A DNA stretch of 64,000 nt from Marivirga aurantiaca (GTDB lineage Bacteria > Bacteroidota > Bacteroidia > Cytophagales > Cyclobacteriaceae), in contig NZ_JAEQBW010000005.1 of the NCBI RefSeq assembly GCF_016679925.1, positions 274,726 through 338,725 of the forward strand. Direction: 5' to 3'. A model generated the notes under the pieces. That model did not search any database. It saw only the letters and a list, made by a program, of their open reading frames with translations, and was not told the DNA's origin. Shown in pieces: positions 55,477 to 64,000 of this stretch; the first letter of the stretch is position 1, and each line of letters starts with the position of its first letter. A program made the position numbers and the translations under genes.

Positions 55477-58400
55477 TTATCCCACAACCTCTTTTTCCAA
55501 ACCTGACATACTATAGATAATCTCTTTGGCTTGACGAATATTCTCTATTTCATCAATTTTAAGGATGAGCTTGTCTTTATATTCTTTCATCTGGCACTTC
55601 TTAGGGTGAGCCTGTATAAATTGCAGAACCTGACCAAAAACTGGTGATTTATAATACTTTTCATTGGATGATGGCACAAAGTACGCTTTGATAGCCCCAT
55701 TTTTAATCAATAATTTCTCAAATCCCAACCGCTCGGCTTTCCATCGAATCCGCACTGTTTCTATTAAATCAAATACCGGTTCCGGAATTTTACCAAACCT
55801 ATCAGCCAATGATTGCTCAAAAGCCTCGAGCTCCTCCTCATTTTTGATATTATCGAGTTGGGAATACAGGCTAAGCCTCTCGGTGATATTTGATACATAC
55901 TCTTCCGGGATCAGAATTTCCAGATCGGTTTCTATCACACAATCCTGAGCAATAATCTGGGCTTTCTTAGCCAGCTCATCTTTAAATAAATCTTTAAAAT
56001 CCGTCTCCTTCAATTCAGAAACAGCATCATCCAGGATCTTGTGGTACATGTCAAAGCCCAAATCAGTAATAAATCCGCTTTGCTCTGCTCCCAACATATT
56101 TCCGGCTCCACGGATATCCAAATCCCGCATAGCCACTTTAAAACCATCTCCTAAATCCGAAAATTCTTCTAATGTGGTGAGTCTTTTCCTGGCATCGGCA
56201 CTAAGTCCAATGGTAGGAGGGGTCAATAAATAGCAAAAAGCTTTTTTGTTGGAGCGACCAACCCTTCCACGCATTTGGTGCAGATCCGACATACCGAACA
56301 TATGCGCATGGTTGATAATAATGGTGTTGGCATTGGGAATGTCCAAACCTGATTCAATAATGTTGGTGGAAACCAGCACATCATACTCCCCCTCTATAAA
56401 GCGCATCATTGCCTTTTCCAACTTGGGGCCTTCCATCTGGCCATGTGCTACACCAATTCGGGCATCAGGCACCAATTTTAAAATAATATTCCCTACCTGC
56501 TCAATATCACCTACACGATTATGCACAAAGAAAACCTGCCCGCCTCTTTGCAGCTCAAAACTAATGGCGTCACGCAATAATTCCTCATTAAAACTATGTA
56601 GCTCAGTAGTAACCGGCTGCCTGTTGGGTGGTGGTGTAGCTATTACACTTAAATCCCTGGCGCCCATCAGGCTGAAATGTAAAGTTCTTGGGATTGGGGT
56701 CGCGGTCAATGTTAATACATCAACATTCACACGGAACTCCTTGAGCTTGTCTTTTACTTTTACACCAAATTTTTGCTCCTCATCAATTACCAATAGGCCT
56801 ATGTCCTTAAATTTTACATCTTTATTGACAATACGGTGTGTGCCGATTAAAATATCCACTTTCCCCTCTTCGAGGCGCTTCAAAATATCTTTAATCTGCT
56901 TAGTAGTTTTAAAGCGATTGATGTATTCAACAGTAACAGGCAAATTCTCCAGTCGCTCACTGAAAGTCCTGAAATGTTGCATGGCCAAAATGGTTGTTGG
57001 CACCAATACAGCTACTTGCTTACCATTGTCTACTGCTTTAAAAGCGGCTCTAATGGCCACTTCCGTTTTACCGAAACCTACATCCCCACAAACCAACCTG
57101 TCCATGGGGTGGCTCAGCTGCATGTCTGCTTTAACATCCGCTGTGGCTTTGGCCTGATCTGGCGTATCTTCATAAATAAATGAGGACTCCAGCTCCGCTT
57201 GCATAAAAGTATCTTTCCCCGTAGCAAAACCCGGACTGGATTTACGCTGAGCGTATAGCTTGATCAGATCTTTAGCGATATCCTTGACCTGACGTTTGGC
57301 CTTTTTCTTTTTATTATCCCACTCCTGTGAGCCAAGCTTACTAATGGAAGGAGTAGAGCCTTCTTTCCCGCTGTATTTGGATATTTTATGCAGAGAGTGA
57401 ATACTGACGAACAGTAAATCATTATCCCGATAAATCAAACGAATTACTTCTTGTTTTTTGCCGTGGTTTTCTACTTTATCCATTCCGGCAAAGCGACCTA
57501 CTCCATGATCAATGTGGGTGACAAAATCCCCCGGTTGCAAATTCTTGAGCTCCCGGATAGTAATGGCCTTTGATTTGCTCTGCTTGTCTTTGGTTTTATA
57601 TCTGTGAAATCTCTCGAAGATCTGGTGATCTGTATAACAGGCCAGTTTTAATTGGTGATCTACAAAGCCTCCCCTGAGACTGATAGCCATTGATTGAAAT
57701 TTGATGAAAGGATCAATTTCAGTGAAAATACTTGTAAGACGCTCCGTTTGAGAAACGGATTCGGAAGTAATAATATTAAACAGTCCCTTTTCCTGGTTCT
57801 GATATAAGTTTTCCCCCAATAAATCGAAATTCTTGTTAAATGACGGTTGCGCCTGAGCATCATATTCAAAAGTAAAATCAGCCTCTTTATAAAATCTGTT
57901 GCCAAACTCTATAGTCACATATTTATTCAATCCTTTTTGAAATGATCCGGGCGTGTCAAACAACATTTCAGGTTGTAGCATAAGCTGGCTATCTGCCGTA
58001 TTTTTAGTAATCTGCTGAAAAGACTGGGTTGCCTTATCAAAGTACTGCTCAATTACGTCCAGAGTCCGCTGATAATCTTTTAACCAAATTTTGGTGTTAT
58101 TGGGCACGTAGTCCAAAAATGATTCCCTGACTTCCTGCAACAGACGGGTTTGCACGTTTGGAATAATATTGATTTGCTTTACGGTATCGATGGAGAGCTG
58201 TGATGCCACATCAAAAGTCCTGATACTATCTATTTCATTACCGAAAAGCTCAATTCTGTAAGGCAAATCACTCGCATAGGAGTAAATATCTATAATTCCA
58301 CCACGAACCGCATATTGTCCCGGCTCGTATACGAAATCTGTAGGTTCAAAATCATAGGTTTGCAATAATTCCGCAATAAATTCCACATCCAGGTTTTCCC

Positions 58401-58848
58401 CTACTTTGGCTGTGAAAGTGTTGGACACCAATGCTTTTTTATTAATTACTTTTTCTGAAAGTGCTTCAGGGTAGGTAACAATTATTTCACCTGATGCTGA
58501 TTTATTGTTGATCCTGTTGAGGATTTCTGCCCGCATGAGCACATTGGCATTTTCAGTTTCATCAAATTGATAGGCCCGCTTGTAAGAAGTGGGGAAGAGC
58601 AATGGTTCCTTTGTGCCCAAAAGATTCTGAAGATCATGTTGAAAATAGGCCGCTTCCTCTTTATCATGTAAAATCACCAAATGATTCTGATGGTTGTGAG
58701 AATGGATTGCCGCCAGGAAAACAGCATCCAAGCTGCCCACCAATCCTTTTAAATGAAGGTTTTTATCTTCATTAGGTTTTATGGCAGACGCAATCGTTTG
58801 AATGATGGTGTCCTCCTTATAAAGCTGTAGAAAGTCTTTTATTTTCAA
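55477..58848 (-). CDS. mfd: Transcription-repair coupling factor
   Basis: 1123 residues from a TTG at 58848 (no nearby in-frame ATG; MKIKDFLQLY is the expected family start). Displaces stalled RNA polymerase and recruits UvrA. N-terminal UvrB-like domain, RNA polymerase-interacting domain (LQPGDFVTHIDHGVGRFAGM), superfamily 2 helicase core with GDVGFGKTEVA (Walker A), DEEQKFG, TATPIPRT, and the TRG region MRGRVGRSNKKAFCYLL. C-terminal domain present. Convergent with gldE, 63-base gap. The partner uvrA is also in the window. Confidence 0.97.
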   Translation of the reverse strand: MKIKDFLQLYKEDTIIQTIASAIKPNEDKNLHLKGLVGSLDAVFLAAIHSHNHQNHLVILHDKEEAAYFQHDLQNLLGTKEPLLFPTSYKRAYQFDETENANVLMRAEILNRINNKSASGEIIVTYPEALSEKVINKKALVSNTFTAKVGENLDVEFIAELLQTYDFEPTDFVYEPGQYAVRGGIIDIYSYASDLPYRIELFGNEIDSIRTFDVASQLSIDTVKQINIIPNVQTRLLQEVRESFLDYVPNNTKIWLKDYQRTLDVIEQYFDKATQSFQQITKNTADSQLMLQPEMLFDTPGSFQKGLNKYVTIEFGNRFYKEADFTFEYDAQAQPSFNKNFDLLGENLYQNQEKGLFNIITSESVSQTERLTSIFTEIDPFIKFQSMAISLRGGFVDHQLKLACYTDHQIFERFHRYKTKDKQSKSKAITIRELKNLQPGDFVTHIDHGVGRFAGMDKVENHGKKQEVIRLIYRDNDLLFVSIHSLHKISKYSGKEGSTPSISKLGSQEWDNKKKKAKRQVKDIAKDLIKLYAQRKSSPGFATGKDTFMQAELESSFIYEDTPDQAKATADVKADMQLSHPMDRLVCGDVGFGKTEVAIRAAFKAVDNGKQVAVLVPTTILAMQHFRTFSERLENLPVTVEYINRFKTTKQIKDILKRLEEGKVDILIGTHRIVNKDVKFKDIGLLVIDEEQKFGVKVKDKLKEFRVNVDVLTLTATPIPRTLHFSLMGARDLSVIATPPPNRQPVTTELHSFNEELLRDAISFELQRGGQVFFVHNRVGDIEQVGNIILKLVPDARIGVAHGQMEGPKLEKAMMRFIEGEYDVLVSTNIIESGLDIPNANTIIINHAHMFGMSDLHQMRGRVGRSNKKAFCYLLTPPTIGLSADARKRLTTLEEFSDLGDGFKVAMRDLDIRGAGNMLGAEQSGFITDLGFDMYHKILDDAVSELKETDFKDLFKDELAKKAQIIAQDCVIETDLEILIPEEYVSNITERLSLYSQLDNIKNEEELEAFEQSLADRFGKIPEPVFDLIETVRIRWKAERLGFEKLLIKNGAIKAYFVPSSNEKYYKSPVFGQVLQFIQAHPKKCQMKEYKDKLILKIDEIENIRQAKEIIYSMSGLEKEVVG

Positions 58849-58916
58849 TGTCCTATACCTTATTAATTATCTTTCGTTACACTAAATTAAGACAATATAA
58901 TTTGATCAAATAATTG

Positions 58917-58924
58917 CAAAGGTA
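58917..58924 (-). promoter_or_regulatory. Candidate -7 promoter box of mfd
   Basis: Minus-strand TACCTTTG matches TAnnTTTG exactly, 68 bases before the mfd start. No -33 TTG found. Confidence 0.45.
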
Positions 58925-58993
58925 ATCAAACTATTATCATTGGTACATAGTTCATCAATCAAACAAATAATTGGGGTAAATCATCTTTAGGTT

Positions 58994-59611
58994 ATGGAAA
59001 AAAAGACAAAAAAAGAGGAGTTAACCTTTTTTGAAAGAGTGGAAAGGATGCATCCTTATAAAATGATGTTGATTTTGGGTCTTATTGGCAGTAGTCTTAT
59101 TTTCTTTTTTTTGTTATTTTCATTTTTCAGCAGCCTTAGAAATGAGCCCGCACAAAAAATAGAAATCCCTGCTATTTTCGCTTTAAGTACTGTATTGATT
59201 GTAGCTTCCAGTTTAATTCTTCAACCTGCTTCCAAATATTTTAAAGAAGAAGCCCTGCCGGCATTGCTTACTTCTTTAAGATTTACTTTTTTCCTGGGAC
59301 TGGGATTTGCATTTTGTCAACTTCTGGGATGGAGCGAATTGAAAGCATCTGGTGTTTTATTTACTGAAGACGTGTCCGGTTCATTTTTATACGTGTTGAC
59401 TGGTTTGCACGGACTGCATTTTATTGTCGCCCATACTTATCTGGGCTTTCTGATTTTTCAAACCCAGGCCATTTCGCGGGACCCTGTCAAACTTTTGATA
59501 GCAGAAACTAATCCATTCTGGCATATGAAATATGAATTAATAACTAAAGCATGGCACTTCCTGGGAATTCTTTGGATGATTATGATCGTAAGTTTTTGGG
59601 TGTTTTTGTAA
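58994..59611 (+). CDS. Cytochrome c oxidase subunit III-like membrane protein
   Basis: 205 residues, five hydrophobic helices (about 22-45, 55-75, 90-110, 128-150, 182-205). COX3 landmarks are FLYVLTGLHGLHFIVAHTYL and the C-terminal WHFLGILWMIMIVSFWVF. It is the short five-helix form. No other oxidase subunit genes adjoin, so it is an orphan here; the main oxidase operon must lie elsewhere, or this serves as an extra subunit. Confidence 0.85.
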   Translation: MEKKTKKEELTFFERVERMHPYKMMLILGLIGSSLIFFFLLFSFFSSLRNEPAQKIEIPAIFALSTVLIVASSLILQPASKYFKEEALPALLTSLRFTFFLGLGFAFCQLLGWSELKASGVLFTEDVSGSFLYVLTGLHGLHFIVAHTYLGFLIFQTQAISRDPVKLLIAETNPFWHMKYELITKAWHFLGILWMIMIVSFWVFL

Positions 59612-59769
59612 GTCGGGCAACAGAACCCGATGTTCGATAATATATTTGACCCTCAAAAAAGCAGAGATTTAGCCTTCCCAAAGGAATCCAAAAATAAATG
59701 TATGGGCAGTTGTAAATAAGACATTTATTAGTAATAAATTCATGGCGCTATTTGGCACTTGTCAACTAT

Positions 59770-61434
59770 ATGACTATAAAAAATGAGGTTTGGGGCAGTC
59801 GTATTGGCTTAATCCTTGCCATGGCGGGTAATTCTGTTGGACTGGGAAACTTTTTAAGGTTTCCCGTACAGGCAGTGCAAAACGGGGGAGGCACCTTTAT
59901 TATCCCTTACCTGGTGTGTTTCGTTTTAATGGGTGTTCCTTTGCTGTGGATTGAATGGTCCATGGGCCGTTTTGGTGGCAAAAGAGGCCATCATTCTACT
60001 CCGTTTATCCTTAACAGCATGAGCAAGGGCTCGCTGTGGAAGTATATAGGGGTTTTCGGAATTTTTACCAACATAGCCGTTGCAGCCTACTATTGCTATA
60101 TTGAATCATGGACTCTTTCCTACGCCTTTCATAGTATTAAAGGTACTTTTGCAGGTCTTTCGCAAACCGAAGTAGCTCAATATTTCAGCAGCTATATCAA
60201 TATGTCCACTTCCTTTTTGGGCATCCCAAATGAGGCTATTTTGTTCTTTGTTATTTGTATCCTGATCAACACTTATATTTTAAGCAAAGGGCTTGCGGGT
60301 ATTGAAAAAGTGGCTAAAATTATGATGCCTTTGCTGATACTTTTCGGTATTTTCCTGGCAGTACGTGGCCTTACTTTAGGTACCAGTATGGCTTCCGACC
60401 AGTTTCCATTGGCCAATGCATGGGACGGTCTCAATTATTTGTGGACACCTGAATATGATTCGCTCCTGAAGCCTGGCGTATGGTTAGCAGCTGCCGGTCA
60501 GATATTCTTTACCCTTTCAGTAGGCATGGGCACCATTCATTGCTATGCGGCTTACCTGGACAGCAGAGATGACATCGCTCTGAACGCTGCTACCGCAGGT
60601 TTTACCAATGAGTTTGTGGAAGTGGTTCTGGGCAGTTTGATCGTGATCCCTATTGCGGCCGGTTATTTCGGCCTTGACTGGGTGAAAGAAAATATCAGCT
60701 TCGGTGTAGCTTTTCAATCTATGCCGTTTCTTTTCGGGCAGTGGGGTGATGTGATGGCTGCATTGGCCGGAGTGTTTTGGTTTGGTTTGTTGTTTTTTGC
60801 GGGAATTACTTCTTCGCTGGCCATGGGCACTCCATGGATGGGCTTTATGCGCGATGAATTTGGCTGGGGAAAAATCAAAGGGGCGGTTTCATTCGGCACC
60901 TTAACTTTGCTCCTGGGTTTGCCTTGTGTGCTATTTTATCAATATGGTTTTTTCGACCAGTATGATTACTGGGCAGGCACTGTATCGCTGGTCATTTTTG
61001 CCTTAGCAGAAACCATCCTTTTTGCCTGGATATTTGGCATGAAAAAAGGCTGGAAAGAAATTAATGACGGTGCTGACCTTGTAATCCCGGGCTTCTTTAA
61101 ATGGGTCATTAAATTTGTAACACCATTGCTGTTAATCAGTGTTTTTCTGGGGGCACTTTTCACCCCGGAAGCCAACAACTGGATTGCAGCTTTTGCACAA
61201 TTTTCTGCGGGGGAAGGCTGGCCTTTAGATAACAATTCCCTGATTTTGCAGCTAAGCAATTCCGGCTTAAAGGAAAGTTTGGCTTTGGCTACTGATGCCA
61301 CAGAAAGAGCATTGTTAACCAAACAAATATTTTATGCCAATGCGGCCCGGGCCATATTGCTGCTGTTATTTATAGGTATTAGTGTATTGGTGTACATCGC
61401 ATACAGAAAAAGGAAAAAAACATCCGCCATATGA
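59770..61434 (+). CDS. Sodium-dependent transporter of the NSS family
   Basis: 554 residues from the ATG at 59770 (a TTG at 59752 is less likely; family proteins start near EVWGSRIG). About eleven or twelve helices. NSS landmarks: GSRIGLILAMAGNSVGLGNFLRFP in helix 1 with the Na+ site, GGGTFIIPYL, and GIEKVAKIMMP. Imports an amino acid or similar solute with Na+; substrate not deducible. Its TGA overlaps the ATG of a 31-residue membrane peptide gene, as in MetP-MetS pairs. Confidence 0.93.
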   Translation: MTIKNEVWGSRIGLILAMAGNSVGLGNFLRFPVQAVQNGGGTFIIPYLVCFVLMGVPLLWIEWSMGRFGGKRGHHSTPFILNSMSKGSLWKYIGVFGIFTNIAVAAYYCYIESWTLSYAFHSIKGTFAGLSQTEVAQYFSSYINMSTSFLGIPNEAILFFVICILINTYILSKGLAGIEKVAKIMMPLLILFGIFLAVRGLTLGTSMASDQFPLANAWDGLNYLWTPEYDSLLKPGVWLAAAGQIFFTLSVGMGTIHCYAAYLDSRDDIALNAATAGFTNEFVEVVLGSLIVIPIAAGYFGLDWVKENISFGVAFQSMPFLFGQWGDVMAALAGVFWFGLLFFAGITSSLAMGTPWMGFMRDEFGWGKIKGAVSFGTLTLLLGLPCVLFYQYGFFDQYDYWAGTVSLVIFALAETILFAWIFGMKKGWKEINDGADLVIPGFFKWVIKFVTPLLLISVFLGALFTPEANNWIAAFAQFSAGEGWPLDNNSLILQLSNSGLKESLALATDATERALLTKQIFYANAARAILLLLFIGISVLVYIAYRKRKKTSAI

Positions 61435-61526
61435 ATACAGAACCATTAATAATTATGCTGGCGGTACAGTTGGCCGTTACTGTAGTAATGATTTACTGCT
61501 TTAGGAAAGTGTTGAAGAAGGGATAG
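61431..61526 (+). CDS. Tiny membrane accessory protein of the NSS transporter (MetS-like)
   Basis: 31 residues from the ATG at 61431, overlapping the transporter stop by 4 bases (ATGA). Starts MNTEPLIIML, has one hydrophobic helix (about 6-24) and ends in a basic tail FRKVLKKG. This plan matches the small subunits encoded directly after NSS transporters in bacteria (MetS and the symporter small accessory group). Likely stabilises or activates the transporter. Confidence 0.75.
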   Translation: MNTEPLIIMLAVQLAVTVVMIYCFRKVLKKG

Positions 61527-61540
61527 AGGAATAGAAATCT

Positions 61541-61630
61541 GGTTTGGAACAATGTATAGTATACTGAGTCACAGACTCAGTTTTATAGGGCAATCAGTAG
61601 TTCGCTGCGCTAAAACTACAGATAGAAGGG
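61541..61630 (+). repeat. Dispersed structured repeat R1, copy B
   Basis: About 90 bases matching the reverse complement of 29401-29484. Here the ACTGAGTCACAGACTCAG part forms a perfect 6-bp hairpin (CTGAGT/ACTCAG), and AGTTTTA/TAAAACT pair across the rest. It sits between the NSS accessory gene and the terminator. Confidence 0.8.
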
Positions 61631-61647
61631 GACATCTTCAGTACCAT

Positions 61648-61681
61648 AAAAAGGCCAACAGGTTTTTCTGTCGGCCTTTTT
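61648..61681. terminator. Bidirectional terminator between NSS operon and nuclease gene
   Basis: AAAAAGGCC and GGCCTTTTT arms with an inner CAG/CTG pairing, one mismatch in between; A run on the left and T run on the right. Serves both convergent genes. Confidence 0.85.
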
Positions 61682-61700
61682 GATGAAGACACTTTATTCT

Positions 61701-63092
61701 TTAGTTTGTAGGACCATTGTCCACCCGAGATTCCAAATAAGTCTCTACTGTATTATTGATGTTTTCAAATAAATCAAGACCGGATATGTTTTCCACATTA
61801 TCTACAGTTGTTCTGTAGTTTGCCCAGTTGGTATTGATTCCTTGATCGTTGGGAATATTTACCGCTATCATTCTTGTAGAAGAGGTAACCCTGCTTACAT
61901 CATTACTACCATTTGGCAAAACCAGTATGACTTTCCAAAATGAATCTGGAACAGTAATGTTTCCACCGTCAATGGTAGTAAAATTGCCGTTTTTACCAGT
62001 ACCTCCTGAGCCCGCCACACCTGCTACTATGAATATTTCATTTCCTTCACTTGCTAATTTTCTGCAGTAGCCTTCTAATGTAGCCCAGCTTCTTTGGTTG
62101 TTATCTGCTGCCTGAGGGGCTATATTGGTCATAAAAAATGTATTGCTATTTGCTTTAGACGAATAAGTTCGGTCTGCCGATGGGCACAAGTGACCCCTGT
62201 CGTAGCCAGAATTAGTATAATCGCTTGAAGTAGCCTTAAAGAAACCAGAAGGTAGAGAAGTGTCACTTTTAAAACAGTCGCATCTTGATGCACTGCCCAC
62301 CCAGGCACTACTCAAATGCCAGCTTACCCAATTAGGCGTTCCTTTGGAATTGTTATAGGAAAGTGCATAATCGGTTCGGTTCACTAAATAGTTATTTGAG
62401 GAAGAGGTGCCTGCATCTGAAGGATTGCCAAAAGTTAAATTATTATCTCTGGAAGCCGTAGTGCTACTTCCTGAAGTGGAAGAAGTAATTTCAATATTAT
62501 CGATGTTGACCCTATTGCTTCCCCCTGAAACTTTATAAATCCCGAACCTCACACTGGAGTTTACATTTACATCAAAAGTAGCTGTATAAAGGGAGATGGA
62601 TGTGGTATTTACTGTTGTACCAACATAATACCAACTGCTGCCATTATCCGTAGACATAATCAATCGCCAGGAAGAGTTCCCATCAGATCCATATTTTGCA
62701 TGACGAACCTTTACGGATGCTGCACCATTATCCATATTGAAATTCATACTTACATATCCTGTATTTCTGATACGGGAAGATTTACTTCCATATTTTCTGT
62801 CACTGGAAAGTGTGCCAATTAATGCATCACTTAAATACCATGAGCCTGACCCCAAATTTACCGAAGCTGCTGAATAGCTGCTTTTGGCACCATCTTCAAA
62901 AGTTTCTATAAAAGAGGTAGTCCTGTGATTATGGTTTTCATAGTCACTTCCTTCTACTTCATATTGGTTTACCTCAATGAGCCCAAGGATATTTAAATCG
63001 TTTTGAGACTGGAGTAAAGGCTGGATTTCCTGCCTTTGACAAGAGAATAGTAGCGTAATAGCTACTAAAATTACCGTAATTCTGTTTTTCAT
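61701..63092 (-). CDS. Secreted DNA/RNA non-specific endonuclease lipoprotein
   Basis: 463 residues. Lipobox LLFSC (Cys18) makes it a lipoprotein. A beta-sandwich domain (about 60-205, ETFEDGAKSSYSAASV ... RVNIDNIEITSS) of the kind used for binding is followed by an EndoG/NucA-type nuclease domain (about 225-455) with the catalytic DRGH motif in YDRGHLCPSADR and metal-binding Asn in FFMTNIAPQ. Degrades nucleic acids outside the cell. Single-gene unit. Confidence 0.92.
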   Translation of the reverse strand: MKNRITVILVAITLLFSCQRQEIQPLLQSQNDLNILGLIEVNQYEVEGSDYENHNHRTTSFIETFEDGAKSSYSAASVNLGSGSWYLSDALIGTLSSDRKYGSKSSRIRNTGYVSMNFNMDNGAASVKVRHAKYGSDGNSSWRLIMSTDNGSSWYYVGTTVNTTSISLYTATFDVNVNSSVRFGIYKVSGGSNRVNIDNIEITSSTSGSSTTASRDNNLTFGNPSDAGTSSSNNYLVNRTDYALSYNNSKGTPNWVSWHLSSAWVGSASRCDCFKSDTSLPSGFFKATSSDYTNSGYDRGHLCPSADRTYSSKANSNTFFMTNIAPQAADNNQRSWATLEGYCRKLASEGNEIFIVAGVAGSGGTGKNGNFTTIDGGNITVPDSFWKVILVLPNGSNDVSRVTSSTRMIAVNIPNDQGINTNWANYRTTVDNVENISGLDLFENINNTVETYLESRVDNGPTN

Positions 63093-63415
63093 TATTTTTA
63101 TGGTTTGGTTATAATAGATTCACCAAACATACGATAAATAGTATTTTTTAATGTTACCACATTAAAAACAAATCGTTAACTTCAATAGTGCAAAACACCT
63201 CTATGTAGGAAATGCGTCTATAAGCGCAATGAAGGAACTTCGATAGGATGGTAATGGAAATATTAATTGTTCATTCTCAGAACTTCTTATATGTATGAAA
63301 TCACCGGGTTAAAAAACCATTAGATTAGATGGTCTAAATATTCATAAAGATTCCGCTTTTACTTTTTATTCCTTTATCAATCGGTTATTTTTAAGTCAGC
63401 ATTTCTTAGTATTTT
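63093..63415. other. Divergent intergenic region
   Basis: About 320 AT-rich bases between the nuclease gene and the truncated sensor gene. Only a short palindrome (ACCAT...ATGGT near 63327) stands out. No exact promoter box or ORF found. Confidence 0.45.
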
Positions 63416-63922
63416 ATGTCATTTCTATTTGTTCTGGCCTGTTTGGGAGTTATCAATGGGATACTCATTGGTGCTTATCGTTTGCTAAAACCTCAACGAA
63501 AGGTACAGGATATCTATTTAGGGGGCTTACTTATTGTCCTAAGCATCAGAATTGGCAAATCAGTAATTTATTATTTCAGTGAAAATGTAGACCTATTGAT
63601 CCTACAGATAGGTCTTTCCGCCTGCCTATTTATAGGCCCTTTTTATTATATGTTTTTAAAGAGTGTAAGACTTAAAGAAAAGAAACCAGGCCGGGCAGAT
63701 CTTATTCTCTTAATACTATTGTTCATAAGCATTACTATAGTTGGATTTATTTATCCTTACAGACATTTCCCTGCTGTTTGGAATGGCTATATAGTGTTTG
63801 TGATTTATGCCTTCTGGTCATTGTTTATTCTGATGGGAATAGTGCAATATGTTAAGGTTCTCAGGCAATCCGGCTTTTCCTGTTTTGTGCGCGATGTCAT
63901 CGCTCTAAATTCTCCCTACTGA
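63416..63922 (+). pseudogene. Truncated N-terminal membrane part of an AraC-type regulator
   Basis: 168 residues with about five hydrophobic helices. The start (LFVLACLGVINGILIGAYRLL, GLLIVLSIRIGKSVIYYF, LQIGLSACLFIGPFYYMFLKS) is that of Bacteroidota membrane proteins that carry an AraC helix-turn-helix at the C-terminus and are about 350 residues long. Here the frame turns into unrelated sequence (CFVRDVIALNSPY) and stops, with no continuation in the other frames of the remaining 80 bases. Probably broken by deletion or insertion; a short functional membrane protein is possible. Confidence 0.6.
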
Positions 63923-64000
63923 ATATCAACAACTTACGTCATTAAAATTTGAATTTTGGGTCACGCGGAGCTATTTTTAGCTCATGTTTGTGAGAAAAAA

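Noticed and set aside
56246..57157. 303-codon rightward frame inside mfd
   Set aside because: It is antisense to the conserved helicase core of mfd and has a Ser/Leu/Thr-rich composition typical of antisense frames.
1..64000. CRISPR array, tRNA or rRNA genes, prophage or complete insertion sequence
   Set aside because: No regularly spaced direct repeats, cloverleaf-like segments, transposase or phage structural motifs were seen on reading; short structured RNAs cannot be fully excluded by eye.

Overview
The window looks like a chromosome segment of a Bacteroidota bacterium, most likely a gliding marine-type Cytophagales (Marivirga/Roseivirga/Fulvivirga-like). The evidence is low G+C, no Shine-Dalgarno leaders, several exact matches to the Bacteroidota -7 promoter box TAnnTTTG, LytS/LytTR and beta-propeller two-component proteins, many lipoproteins with a late Cys lipobox, a GldE homologue beside ssb and mutY, DUF4112/DUF1206 proteins and an ABC permease fused to an M1 aminopeptidase. 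No tRNA, rRNA, CRISPR array, prophage or complete insertion sequence was seen.

Layout. 1-6219: a giant secreted metalloprotease read leftward, cut by the window edge. 6633-13679: an ABC exporter/M1 peptidase pair divergent from a LytS/LytTR two-component system. 13756-19082: endonuclease III, an ECF sigma factor with a small partner, then a second ECF sigma factor followed by a degenerate kinase fragment and an intact Ser/Thr kinase-TPR protein. 19347-27480: outer-membrane and lipoprotein genes around uvrA. 27702-30009: a membrane/stress cluster (YqaE, DUF1206, DUF4235, DUF4112) around a hairpin-rich intergenic region. 30151-33226: gdhA, a lipoprotein and a cation exchanger. 33288-41107: a leftward tpiA-prmA-giant protein-M20 dipeptidase run. 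41619-48939: three sensor proteins and hemH. 49084-51957: rng, a 29-residue mS38/COX24-like protein, a TPR protein and an HU protein. 52427-58848: mutY, ssb and gldE converging on mfd. 58994-63922: a COX3-like protein, an NSS transporter with a tiny overlapping partner, a secreted nuclease and a truncated AraC-type membrane sensor.

Functional themes. DNA repair is well represented (nth, uvrA, mutY, ssb, mfd), and four of the five best promoter boxes sit before uvrA, ssb, mfd and hup. Signalling is the second theme: two ECF sigma factors, one kinase-TPR protein, one LytS/LytTR pair, one complete hybrid-type sensor kinase, and two sensors that lack an output or ATPase domain. The third theme is the cell envelope: metalloprotease, beta-barrels, PKD/beta-helix lipoprotein and a 1600-residue exported protein of unknown role.

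The least ordinary items are a decayed N-terminal copy of the kinase between sigma factor and kinase, two families of short dispersed structured repeats (29401-29484 with 61541-61630; 26768-26862 with 52192-52424), two very short genes overlooked by length cut-offs (50705-50794 and 61431-61526), the DHp-only histidine kinase that shares a CTAG stop with a complete kinase, and the unexplained 1600-residue protein coupled to prmA. I did not find a clearly new defence or mobile system.
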